In this document: positions 6,790-14,195 of the stretch, one piece after another
How the letters are laid out: each line of letters opens with the position of its first letter
How positions within the stretch are numbered: position 1 is the stretch's first letter
NCBI GenBank assembly: GCA_946482045.1
Contig: CAMLPZ010000042.1
Location: forward strand, 1-20,309
Reading direction: 5' to 3'
DNA: 20,309 nucleotides
Source: an uncultured Asticcacaulis sp.
Lineage (GTDB): Bacteria > Pseudomonadota > Alphaproteobacteria > Caulobacterales > Caulobacteraceae
Program-made: the position numbers and the translations under genes
The notes under the pieces: generated by a model
Seen by the model: the letters and a program-made list of their open reading frames with translations, nothing else
The model's database searches: none
Told to the model about the DNA's origin: nothing

Positions 6790-8051
6790 GGCGGCAAGTG
6801 CGTACGATTGGCTTCCTGCTGATGGCGAGCCTGCTGGCGGGGTCGGCCCACGCTGTCGATCCGGCGTCGGACCTGGGGCAGTTCCAGGCGCATCGCGCCG
6901 AGGGCATGGCCGCCTTCGACCAGAACGACCCGACCGGGGCCATGTCCGCCTTCACGAAGGCTGGCGCCATCTTGCCCGATTCGCCGTCGATCCTGCTGTT
7001 GAAGGCCCAGGTGGCCATGAAGCAGCGCAAGAAGGTCGAGGCCAAGGCGGCGCTTAAAGACTACCTGAAGCGCGGCTATGTGCTCGACCTCGCCCGCAAT
7101 CCCGATTTCAACCAGGTGTGGGACGCCGAACTGAACGACCTGCTGGAGCTGAACGAAAGCCCGGTCGGCGAAATGCGTGTTGTCTCGAACTCCCCGGGCT
7201 TCATCCTGGCCGAAGGCCTGACCCAGACGGATGACGGCACGGAAGTGTTCGTCAGTGGCATCCGCACCGGCACCGTGACCGCTATTTCCGCGAAAGGCGG
7301 TCGCGACGTCGTGACCTTCCGGCCCGGCGTGGCGGCTTACGGCCTGGCTTTGCGCGACGGCAAGCTATGGGCGACGACAGCCGCCAGCCGCCAGACGGAG
7401 ACCTTCGATCCCAAGGCAAAGATCACCTCCAAGGTTGTGGTGATCGATCCCAACACCGGTGCGATCGACAAGAGTTTCGGCGATAGCGCCAAAAGTCGGC
7501 GCTTCGGCAAGCTGCTGGCCGGTCGCGACGACCTCTATGTCGCCGACAGCGAGCACGGCGAGGTCCTGCGCCTGGCGAATTACGACGGCACGCTCGAGAC
7601 CCTGGTGCCAGAAGGCTATATGGATTCGCCAGGCGGCATGGCTGAAAGCGAGGATGCCGCTTCCCTGATCGTTTCCGACTTCGTTTCAGGGCTTTATCGT
7701 GTCGATCTGGCGTCCGGCGGCATGACGCGCTTGACGCCGCCAGTGGACGGTGCCCTGTTGGGCATCTCCTACCTGGCGCGCCATGGCCGCGACCTGATCG
7801 CGGTGCAGACGGGTTTTAAACCGAACCGGATTTTGCGTCTGCGCATGTCGGACGATTGGACCCAGGTGAAGGCGGTCGACGTTCTGCTGCGTTCCGACCG
7901 GTCGCTGTCCCAGCCGACGCAGGGTTTTGTCAGTGGCGACAGCTTTACCTTCATCGCCAAAAGCCAGTGGGACAATCTCGATGCCCGCGGCAATCCCATC
8001 AAGCCTGAGGCCGATCCGGCGGTAATCGGCGCCATCGTACTGACGCCTTAG
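6786..8051 (+). CDS. Exported TPR plus beta-propeller (SMP-30/NHL-like) protein
   Basis: 421 aa. A Sec signal peptide covers residues 1-23 with cleavage expected after GSAHA. Residues 25-110 are helical and TPR-like (EGMAAFDQNDPTGAMSAFTK, then LLKAQVAMKQRKKVEAKAAL). From about 125 to the end there are repeated beta-strand blocks of the SMP-30/gluconolactonase or NHL type: GFILAEGLTQTDDGTEVFVS, DLYVADSEHGEVLRL, MDSPGGMAESEDAASLIVSD. It is therefore a periplasmic binding or lactonase-like protein. I see no clear metal-site residues that would prove enzyme activity. It overlaps the Lrp-type gene by 4 bases. A regulator directly coupled to a periplasmic propeller protein is unusual, and the regulator may respond to what this protein handles. 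Confidence 0.85.
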   Translation: MRRQVRTIGFLLMASLLAGSAHAVDPASDLGQFQAHRAEGMAAFDQNDPTGAMSAFTKAGAILPDSPSILLLKAQVAMKQRKKVEAKAALKDYLKRGYVLDLARNPDFNQVWDAELNDLLELNESPVGEMRVVSNSPGFILAEGLTQTDDGTEVFVSGIRTGTVTAISAKGGRDVVTFRPGVAAYGLALRDGKLWATTAASRQTETFDPKAKITSKVVVIDPNTGAIDKSFGDSAKSRRFGKLLAGRDDLYVADSEHGEVLRLANYDGTLETLVPEGYMDSPGGMAESEDAASLIVSDFVSGLYRVDLASGGMTRLTPPVDGALLGISYLARHGRDLIAVQTGFKPNRILRLRMSDDWTQVKAVDVLLRSDRSLSQPTQGFVSGDSFTFIAKSQWDNLDARGNPIKPEADPAVIGAIVLTP

Positions 8052-8099
8052 TTTTTGCTTGTCGCGGCATCAAGCCGGACCGCTTTCAGCATATCGCTC

Positions 8100-8127
8100 C
8101 GGCCTTCACGGTAGATGTGAAGCCTGG
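8100..8127 (+). terminator. Weak hairpin after the propeller gene
   Basis: TTCAC and GTGAA pair around GGTAGAT, extended by GGC/GCC with one bulged base. No T-run follows, so termination here is uncertain. Confidence 0.25.
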
Positions 8128-8146
8128 CCTCTTGCTAAATTGCGTT

Positions 8147-8173
8147 TGCGAGTTATTCTCATTGTTAGAATAA
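8147..8173 (+). promoter_or_regulatory. Fur-box-like operator
   Basis: TGCGAGTTATTCTCATT (8147-8163) matches the classic half-operator TGAGAATTATTCTCATT at 15 of 17 positions. It overlaps a perfect 7-bp inverted repeat TTATTCT/AGAATAA (8153-8159 and 8167-8173). The site ends about 10 bases before the ATG of the 56-aa ORF and would cover its promoter. Binding by Fur or a relative is inferred from sequence only. Confidence 0.6.
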
Positions 8174-8183
8174 GGAGCGACTC

Positions 8184-8354
8184 ATGGTCTTGCTAAGCCT
8201 TGGTTCCGGACTGATCACTGCGCTGATGGCTCAGGCAAAACCCGCGCGCGAAGCGTTGGACTGGAGCTGGATCGCCGACGATAGCGCCGCACCTGAGCGA
8301 CCCAATGAAGAAGATGCGGTAATGCCATCCGATAAAACAGCGTTCCCTCAATAA
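8184..8354 (+). CDS. 56-aa small protein behind a Fur-type box
   Basis: ATG at 8184 follows an AAGGAG ribosome binding site (8172-8177) at ideal distance, and the frame ends with TAA at 8352-8354. The first 18 residues (MVLLSLGSGLITALMAQA) are hydrophobic enough for a signal peptide or a membrane anchor. The remainder is acidic (WIADDSAAPERPNEEDAVMP). I do not recognise the family; it lacks the HemP-type motif often found behind Fur boxes. The strong ribosome binding site and the operator make it a likely real gene, probably switched on in iron limitation. Confidence 0.6.
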   Translation: MVLLSLGSGLITALMAQAKPAREALDWSWIADDSAAPERPNEEDAVMPSDKTAFPQ

Positions 8355-8394
8355 CTTAACTGGTTAACAAATTATTATTCCAAATTGCCGGGAA

Positions 8395-8422
8395 ATCTGG
8401 CACATCTGGCACCAAACCTGCG
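8395..8422 (+). promoter_or_regulatory. Candidate sigma-54 promoter in a 9-bp tandem repeat
   Basis: ATCTGGCAC is repeated in tandem at 8395-8403 and 8404-8412. From the second copy TGGCACC-AAAC-CTGC (8407-8421) fits the GG-N10-GC spacing of sigma-54 promoters, with a perfect TGGCAC -24 element and one deviation in the -12 element. A transcript would begin near 8434, about 50 bases before the next gene. Confidence 0.45.
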
Positions 8423-8486
8423 AATAGGGTTACGAAAACCTTAATCCTGTATTTTTTCAGGACAAGACGCAGAGACGGAACAGGTG

Positions 8487-8987
8487 ATGACGGTGGGTTC
8501 TAAGGGACGTTTGGCGATCGGATTGGTGGCTTTCCTTATGTCGGCAGGCGTGGCCGAGGCCGCGCAGATGTCTCCCGACCTGCGAACCCAGCGTAGTGCC
8601 GAGCCCATTATGCGCGACGGCGATTTTGACGGCGACGGCCGCACCGATTCCCTGCGGCTGGTCAACGAAACGGACAGCGGCCGCATCGCCGTTCACGTCC
8701 GCCTGGCCGATGGCCGTGACCAGCGCGTCACCAGCTTCGACGCCTCGGCAACGCCAACCTTAAGGGTCGTGCCGGCTGGGGCCTACGCCGTTGATTGCGG
8801 CAATTTCGCCACGGCCTGCACCGAAGCCGCGATCCGGATGAACGCCGACGGCCTGATCATGGCCATGGAGGGCGGTATTTCGGTTTTGCTGCATTGGCGG
8901 GACGGCCAATTCGCTCAGGATTTCGTCCGCTCGGACGAGGCGGATATGGCGCGCGTGGCGTCGGCACTTTACGCCGTCAACCGGTAA
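8487..8987 (+). CDS. Small exported FG-GAP/EF-hand-like protein
   Basis: About 166 aa from ATG 8487; a GTG at 8484 is directly adjacent, with a weak GGAACAGG upstream. Residues 1-26 form a signal peptide (GRLAIGLVAFLMSAGVAEAA). The mature part begins with MRDGDFDGDGRTDSLRLV, an FG-GAP/calcium-loop motif as in integrin-like repeat proteins, followed by a single beta-rich domain. Two cysteines (CGNFATAC) are close enough for a disulfide. The start MMTVGSKG fits a normal export signal. Function unknown; it is probably a periplasmic protein. The possible sigma-54 promoter upstream would tie it to flagellar or nitrogen-type control, but this is speculative. Confidence 0.75.
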   Translation: MTVGSKGRLAIGLVAFLMSAGVAEAAQMSPDLRTQRSAEPIMRDGDFDGDGRTDSLRLVNETDSGRIAVHVRLADGRDQRVTSFDASATPTLRVVPAGAYAVDCGNFATACTEAAIRMNADGLIMAMEGGISVLLHWRDGQFAQDFVRSDEADMARVASALYAVNR

Positions 8988-9159
8988 TTTGCTTACGGTA
9001 ACGTCGCGAATTATAACGATGTTCCCGATATGATCCGACTGTCACAAAGCGACAATCACGCGAATTTTGTACTGGCGATTTCTTCCCGCATGAGTCATGT
9101 TGCGCGCAACAGGCGTAGCCGGGAAGCCTCCGCTTAAAACAAGAAAGTATGAGTTAGGA

Positions 9160-9645
9160 ATGGGACGCTCAGCTGACTACAGCAGGCAAAGGTGCACGGT
9201 CGCCGCCAGCCTGGACATTATCGGTGAACCCTGGACCTTGCTGATCATTCGCGACGCGTTCCGCGGCATATCGCGCTTTGAGCAATGGCAGGAAAACCTT
9301 GGCCTGGCGCGCAATGTGCTTGCCGCTCGCCTCAAACACCTCGTCGCCCACGGTGTCTTCGAACAGAAGCTCTATTGCGAACGGCCGCGCCGCTTTGAAT
9401 ATGTGCTGACCGAAAAGGGGCGCGAACTGCGTCCGCTGATGCTGCACATGGCCGACTGGGGCGCCAAGTACATCTATACCCATGAAACGCCGTCGGTTGA
9501 ACTGGTGCACAATGCCTGCGGCCACGTCATCGAGCCGGTAACCCATTGTGCGCATTGCAACGGTACGGTTTCGCCGGACGACGTGCAACTGCGCCGCAAC
9601 CCGGACGCACGCACCCTGGGCGAAATCTACGCCGAAATTCTTTAA
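9160..9645 (+). CDS. HxlR-family transcriptional regulator
   Basis: 161 aa from ATG 9160 ([20 protein letters not shown]). The frame is open to an ATG at 9097, but the extra 21 residues are unlike the family. Neither start has a well-placed ribosome binding site: GGA abuts 9160, and nothing fits at 9097. The winged helix shows the family motifs: [40 protein letters not shown], and the [18 protein letters not shown] wing. The C-terminus adds [14 protein letters not shown], a small zinc-ribbon-like cysteine set that is found in part of the family. HxlR proteins respond to reactive compounds or small molecules. No regulated neighbour is obvious. The stop codon overlaps that of the convergent mnmA. 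Confidence 0.88.
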   Translation: MGRSADYSRQRCTVAASLDIIGEPWTLLIIRDAFRGISRFEQWQENLGLARNVLAARLKHLVAHGVFEQKLYCERPRRFEYVLTEKGRELRPLMLHMADWGAKYIYTHETPSVELVHNACGHVIEPVTHCAHCNGTVSPDDVQLRRNPDARTLGEIYAEIL

Positions 9646-10829
9646 TACGCGCTGCGCGTGGCGGCGATAAAGCCGCCACCCAGGACGCGGCCGGAATCGC
9701 CGGCGTCATAGAGCACGCAGGCCTGGCCGGGCGCCACGCCTTCTTCCGGATCGATGAACTCGACCTCTATGCCGGCGTCCGTGCGGACGATATGGGCGGG
9801 GACCGGCGGTCGGGTTGAACGGACGCGCGCCAAGACGGCCTTGCGTGCCGTCGCTGCCGCATCGAGATCAGCCTCGTCGCCCAGCCAGTTGGTTTCCTTT
9901 AGTGACAAACCACGCGTCAGCAGCGCCTCACGCGGGCCGACGATGATCTCCCGCGTTTCCGGTGCGATCTTGGTCACGAACAAGGGCTCGCCGACGGCGA
10001 TGTTGAGACCGCGGCGCTGGCCGATCGTATAGCCGGTAATGCCGTCGTGCGTCCCCAGCACCCGGCCATCGACATGGCGGATATCGCCCTTTTCGCGGCC
10101 TTGCGGGCGCAGCTTGTCGATCAGGTTGGTGTACTTGCCCTCAGGGACAAAGCAGATGTCCTGGCTGTCGGGCTTGTGGGCGATCTTGAGGCCCAACTGC
10201 ACGGCGATGTGGCGGACCTGCGGCTTGGGGATGCCGGCGAGCGGAAAGCGCAGGAAGGCCAGCTGTTCGCGCGTCGTGGCGAACAGGAAGTAGCTCTGGT
10301 CGCGTGACTTATCAGCGGCGCGGCGCAAAGAGACGACCGTGCCATCGTCGGCGCGTTCGACATAGTGGCCGGTCGCCATGGCCTCGGCGCCCAGGTCGCG
10401 GGCGACGTCGAGCAGATCCTTGAACTTGACGGTCTGGTTGCAGCGAATACACGGCACCGGCGTTTCGCCGCGCAGGTAGCTGTCGGCGAATTCCTCGATC
10501 ACCTGGTCGCGGAAACGGCTTTCGTAGTCGAGCACGTAATGGGGGATGCCGATCTTCTCGGCGGCCATGCGCGCGTCGTGAATGTCTTGGCCGGCGCAGC
10601 ACGCGCCTGTCTTCTTCAGCGCCGCACCATGGTCGTAAAGTTGGAGCGTGACGCCGATGACTTCATAGCCCGCCTGGTGCAGTAGGGCGGCGACAACGGT
10701 TGAATCGACGCCGCCGGACATGGCCGCAACGACGCGTGCACCTTGCGGCAGGCCTACGGCGTCACGCGTGGCGGCGATGGCGGCATCTAGGTCGGCGTCG
10801 AGGATGAGGGGGACGGGGCACTCGGTCAT
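9642..10829 (-). CDS. mnmA: tRNA-uridine 2-sulfurtransferase MnmA
   Basis: 395 aa from the ATG at 10829 ([20 protein letters not shown]); the frame extends up to 10907 but the extra residues are unlike MnmA. It makes 2-thiouridine at wobble position 34 of tRNA for Lys, Glu and Gln, using sulfur relayed to a cysteine. Motifs: PP-loop [15 protein letters not shown] (residues 37-50), [11 protein letters not shown] with the catalytic Cys 130, the DQSYFLF block (177-183), and the second active Cys 226 in [10 protein letters not shown]. The length and order of domains (PP-loop, central, C-terminal beta-barrel) are normal. It is a single gene, convergent with the HxlR gene; the two stop codons overlap within TTAA, so no terminator separates them. 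Confidence 0.97.
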   Translation of the reverse strand: MTECPVPLILDADLDAAIAATRDAVGLPQGARVVAAMSGGVDSTVVAALLHQAGYEVIGVTLQLYDHGAALKKTGACCAGQDIHDARMAAEKIGIPHYVLDYESRFRDQVIEEFADSYLRGETPVPCIRCNQTVKFKDLLDVARDLGAEAMATGHYVERADDGTVVSLRRAADKSRDQSYFLFATTREQLAFLRFPLAGIPKPQVRHIAVQLGLKIAHKPDSQDICFVPEGKYTNLIDKLRPQGREKGDIRHVDGRVLGTHDGITGYTIGQRRGLNIAVGEPLFVTKIAPETREIIVGPREALLTRGLSLKETNWLGDEADLDAAATARKAVLARVRSTRPPVPAHIVRTDAGIEVEFIDPEEGVAPGQACVLYDAGDSGRVLGGGFIAATRSAY

Positions 10830-10962
10830 GGCGGCTAGATAAGGGAAAACCGCGCCAATTACTAGGTCGGCCAATATCATAACCTTATGGGCGCCCGTTG
10901 GGATCATGGCGCGGCCTTATGTGCGAGCGCCTACAATCGGGCAAAACAGCTTAGAGGATGTC

Positions 10963-11250
10963 ATGCCCCCTGAAGATCTGAAATCCCGGACCCCTGGGCC
11001 GCTGAATGAGGCATCGCGCCAGTTCGTTGATCGTGTGGCCTCGCGCGGCCAACGCGACCAGTCACCGGAAGAAGGCGATCCAGGCAGTGAGATCGACGAT
11101 ACCGACCTGCCGCTCGATGATAGCGGCAGCGATCCGCTGGACACGGTTGAGTCGCCGGTCAACGACACGCAAGGCAGGGAAGGCGACCAGCCGAATCGTG
11201 ATAACGCTAACGACTTGGGCGAAGATACAACGCCCGCGCCGCTGGTATGA
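10963..11250 (+). CDS. Acidic 95-aa hypothetical protein
   Basis: The start is set at ATG 10963 (MPPEDLKSRTPGPLNEASRQ), because AGAGGA at 10953-10958 precedes it; the upstream ATG at 10906 adds 19 residues without a ribosome binding site. The product is strongly acidic and rich in D, E, P and S, with repeated short Asp/Gly stretches (SEIDDTDLPLDDSGSDPLDT), and is surely largely disordered. No signal peptide or known domain. A -10-like TACAAT lies at 10932-10937. It diverges from mnmA. Confidence 0.6.
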   Translation: MPPEDLKSRTPGPLNEASRQFVDRVASRGQRDQSPEEGDPGSEIDDTDLPLDDSGSDPLDTVESPVNDTQGREGDQPNRDNANDLGEDTTPAPLV

Positions 11251-11263
11251 GTTGGAGTATCTG

Positions 11264-11377
11264 ATGCCTATAGTGTTCGCGTTACAAATGTACGCCACCC
11301 TTTCCTGGCGCATGACGGCGAGCTTTCTGCCTGGATGGTATGGCACCGTAGCCGCGCCGGCCGTGGCAGGCGAATAA
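11264..11377 (+). CDS. Possible 37-aa small protein
   Basis: ATG at 11264 with GGAG (11254-11257) at a good distance, ending in TAA directly before a strong terminator. The product (MPIVFALQMYATLSWRMTAS, then FLPGWYGTVAAPAVAGE) is apolar and could be membrane-associated. Only position supports it: 13 bases after the previous stop, same strand. May be chance. Confidence 0.35.
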   Translation: MPIVFALQMYATLSWRMTASFLPGWYGTVAAPAVAGE

Positions 11378-11378
11378 A

Positions 11379-11414
11379 CCGCCCTTCCGGTCAGGAAGGG
11401 CGGATTTTGTTTTA
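11379..11414. terminator. Strong bidirectional terminator
   Basis: CCGCCCTTCC and GGAAGGGCGG form a perfect 10-bp stem around GGTCA (11379-11403). On the plus strand ATTTTGTTTT follows. On the minus strand the other side is followed by TTTATT. It sits between the plus-strand small ORFs and the minus-strand GH3 gene (stop at 11412) and can serve both. Confidence 0.88.
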
Positions 11415-14075
11415 TTTCGGCAAAACCTGTTCACCCGTCACTGAGACCTGGGCCGAAACCGTCTTGGCGTGGCCGGGCTGGCCGCCACCAAGATATAAGG
11501 TGTAGGCGCCCGGTACGACCTTGCGCACGCCCTTGTCATCGACCTGCGACAAAGCGCGGGCGTCGAGATCGAGCGTCACGGCCTGGCTTTCACCGGCCTT
11601 GAGGTGGATGCGCTTGAAGCCCGCCAGGGTGTGGTTGGCAACGTCACCCGGTTTCTTGACGTAGAGCTGGACAACTTCGTCGCTGTCGCGCTGACCGGTA
11701 TTGCGCAGGTTAACGGTTGCCTTGACGCTATCGCCGGCCTTGATCGATTTGGCTGAAACTGTCGGAGCGTCGTAAGCGAAGGTCGTATAGCTCAGGCCGT
11801 GGCCGAACGGGTAGAGGACATCGCCCTTGAAGTATCGATAGGTCCGGCCCTTCATGCTGTAGTCGCTGAACGCCGGCAGGTCGTTGGCTGACTTATAAAA
11901 GGTAACGGGCAGGCGGCCTGCCGGGCTGAAATCACCCGCCAGGGCTTGCGCTACGGCCGTGCCGCCCTCGGCACCCGGGTACCAGGCTTCGACAATGGCG
12001 GGAATGTTCTGGTCGGCCCAGTTGACCGACAGGGCGCTGCCGTTCATCAAGACCAGCACGGTCGGCTTGCCCGTGGCGTGGACGCGTTCGAGCAGCTTCT
12101 GTTGCGGCGCCGGCAAGTCCAGGCTGGTGCGGTCGCCGCCGGCGAAACCGGCTGCCTCGACCTTCATTTCTTCGCCCTCGATGCGCGCCGACAGGCCGCC
12201 GACGAAGATCACGACATCGGCCTGTTTGGCCATCGCGACAGCGTCGTCGCCGTTTTGGCTGGGTGTGCTCCAGACGAGTTTCTGGTCGCCGGTGGCGTCG
12301 CGCTGGAAGGCTTCAACGCGGATAGGGTATTTCTTGCCGGCTTCGAGCGTGATCTTGCCCGAGGCGATCGACGGAGCGTCACCGACGCCCCATTCGTCGA
12401 CGATCAGCTTGTCGCCGACCCAGATCTTGTAGCCGTTCTCAGAGGCGTAGCGGAAGCGGTATTCGCCGCTTTCGGGCGCGGTGATCACGCCCGTCCAGCG
12501 CGCCGAGGTGTTCTTGTCCTCGGCGATCCAGCTAACCGTCGCATTGGGCTCATTGCGTGTCGTCGCCGTGCCCGAGAACTGCGGGCCGCTGAAGTGCTCG
12601 GCCTTCAGTCCCTTGGCTTTGCCGCTCATGTCGGTGCTTAAGGCCGCGTCCGGCACAGGCGCCTCGGCCGGGCCGATCAGGCCGGTGCCTTCGGTATGGA
12701 GGATCTTGGCGTTCGGGAAGCGGGCGCGGATGCCATCCAGCACGGTGACGGGCTTGGAGGGGCGGCCGTAATAGTTGCCGACCAGGGTGTCATAGCTGTC
12801 GGCATTGGGGCCGATGACCGCGATCGTCTTGGCCGAAGCCGCCAAAGGCAGCACATTGCCGTCGTTTTTGAGCAGGACCAGCGAATCCTTGGCCATCTTC
12901 AACGACATGGCGTGGTGCGCGGGGATATTGTAGTCCTTGGCCGTGATATTCGGGAAGACATTGGCGGCAGGATCGAACATGCCGAGTTGGATGCGCGCGG
13001 TGAACAGGCGCACCAAGGCCTTGTCGACGACGGCTTGCGACAGCAGGCCGGTCTTGACCGCAGTGACGATGTTTTCCGGCTCGGTCGTCATATTGTTGCG
13101 GTAATCGCCGCAGATCAGGTCCATACCGGCGGTAAAGCCCACGGCGACCCCTTCCGGAGCCGTCTTTTTGTAGTGCAGGCTGTCTTCGCGATAGATGTTG
13201 GCGGCAGCGCCGCAGTCCGACACGACATAACCTTTGAAGCCCCAGTCCTGGCGCAGTTTTTCTTCCATCAGAAATTCGCTGGCGCACCCCGGCACGCCAT
13301 TGACGGCGTTATAGACGCACATGATCGACTGGACATTGCCTTCGGTCACGGTGGCGCGGAAGGCCGGCAGGTAGGTGTCTTCCAGGTCGTACGGCGACGG
13401 ATAGACGTCTTCCTTGTGGCGGTTCGACTCGGGTCCGGAGTGGACGGCGAAGTGCTTGGAGGTGGCGATCGTCTTGAAATATTTCGGGTCGCTGCCTTGC
13501 AGGCCATTAATATAGGCGATGCCGATGCGGCTGGTCAGATAGGGGTCTTCGCCATAGGTTTCCTGGCCGCGGCCCCAGCGCGGATCGCGAAAGATGTTGA
13601 TGTTCGGTGACCACACCGTCAGGCCGCGATAGAACTCCGTGCCGCCGTCCGGATGAACGCGCTCCTTGTACTTGGCGCGGAATTCGGTCGAAACGACGTC
13701 GCCGACCTGTTGCATCAGCGGTGGGTTCCACGAGGCGGCCATGCCGATCGCCTGCGGGAAGACAGTGGCGATGCCGGCGCGGGCGACGCCGTGCAGGCCT
13801 TCGTTCCACCAGTTGTATTCAGGCACGCCCAGACGCGGGATCGCCGGCGCGGTGTGGCCGAGTTGATACGACTTTTCCTCGAGCGTCATGCGCGACACCA
13901 GGTCCTTGGCGCGCGCCTCGACGCTTTGGGAGGGATCGAGATAGGCGCACGCGGCTGTGGCGCAGGCTTCAGGGGTGGCGGAGTGGGCTGGTGCGCCCAG
14001 GGTGAGGGCGCATAGCAGGGCGACGGGCGCGGCCGACGCGAGCAGACGGCCTGCGAGACTGTGCAAATGATTCAT
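11412..14075 (-). CDS. Exported GH3 beta-xylosidase/beta-glucosidase with inserted PA14 domain
   Basis: 887 aa. The ATG at 14075 is backed by a GGAAGGA ribosome binding site. Residues 1-32 form a Sec signal peptide. The GH3 barrel runs from about 50 to 390: LASWNP-like AASWNP, NIFRDPRWGRGQETYGEDP, the KHF motif (207-209), and the nucleophile Asp 287 in GYVVSDCGA. The second GH3 domain (about 395-770) is interrupted at about 488-610 by a PA14 domain (LKAEHFSGPQF ... GYKIWVGDKLIVDEWG), which often binds sugars. GGLSARIEGEEMKVEAAGFA carries the likely acid/base Glu. Residues about 790-880 are a fibronectin-III-like domain. Known: such enzymes release xylose or glucose from plant oligosaccharides in the periplasm. 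Sequence style favours beta-xylosidase, but substrate is inferred. No sugar gene neighbour is seen. Confidence 0.93.
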   Translation of the reverse strand: MNHLHSLAGRLLASAAPVALLCALTLGAPAHSATPEACATAACAYLDPSQSVEARAKDLVSRMTLEEKSYQLGHTAPAIPRLGVPEYNWWNEGLHGVARAGIATVFPQAIGMAASWNPPLMQQVGDVVSTEFRAKYKERVHPDGGTEFYRGLTVWSPNINIFRDPRWGRGQETYGEDPYLTSRIGIAYINGLQGSDPKYFKTIATSKHFAVHSGPESNRHKEDVYPSPYDLEDTYLPAFRATVTEGNVQSIMCVYNAVNGVPGCASEFLMEEKLRQDWGFKGYVVSDCGAAANIYREDSLHYKKTAPEGVAVGFTAGMDLICGDYRNNMTTEPENIVTAVKTGLLSQAVVDKALVRLFTARIQLGMFDPAANVFPNITAKDYNIPAHHAMSLKMAKDSLVLLKNDGNVLPLAASAKTIAVIGPNADSYDTLVGNYYGRPSKPVTVLDGIRARFPNAKILHTEGTGLIGPAEAPVPDAALSTDMSGKAKGLKAEHFSGPQFSGTATTRNEPNATVSWIAEDKNTSARWTGVITAPESGEYRFRYASENGYKIWVGDKLIVDEWGVGDAPSIASGKITLEAGKKYPIRVEAFQRDATGDQKLVWSTPSQNGDDAVAMAKQADVVIFVGGLSARIEGEEMKVEAAGFAGGDRTSLDLPAPQQKLLERVHATGKPTVLVLMNGSALSVNWADQNIPAIVEAWYPGAEGGTAVAQALAGDFSPAGRLPVTFYKSANDLPAFSDYSMKGRTYRYFKGDVLYPFGHGLSYTTFAYDAPTVSAKSIKAGDSVKATVNLRNTGQRDSDEVVQLYVKKPGDVANHTLAGFKRIHLKAGESQAVTLDLDARALSQVDDKGVRKVVPGAYTLYLGGGQPGHAKTVSAQVSVTGEQVLPK

Positions 14076-14118
14076 TGGTTTTCCTTCCTGACAAGGAGAC
14101 GCCTCGGGATGGGCATTT

Positions 14119-14134
14119 ATGTTAGCGGTATCAT
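14119..14134 (-). promoter_or_regulatory. LacI-type operator-like palindrome upstream of the GH3 gene
   Basis: ATGTTAGCGGTATCAT keeps symmetric ATG.TA.CG.TA.CAT, the architecture of LacI/GalR-family operators such as those of sugar-utilisation genes. A TTGACG -35 element lies at 14149-14154 on the minus strand, so the palindrome would overlap the -10 region. The arrangement suggests repression relieved by the sugar released by the enzyme. Confidence 0.5.
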
Positions 14135-14195
14135 TCGATCCCGCATTTCGTCAAGAATGAAAAGCCCTGCCAATTATACTATTGATAATATAATA

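Noticed and set aside
8184..8354. 56-aa ORF as HemP (hemin uptake protein)
   Set aside because: HemP ends in a conserved basic, beta-strand motif; this product has an acidic C-terminus and a hydrophobic N-terminus.
12696..13610. 304-aa plus-strand open frame
   Set aside because: It is antisense to the GH3 gene, whose motifs are certain; the frame is an effect of the high GC of the third codon position.
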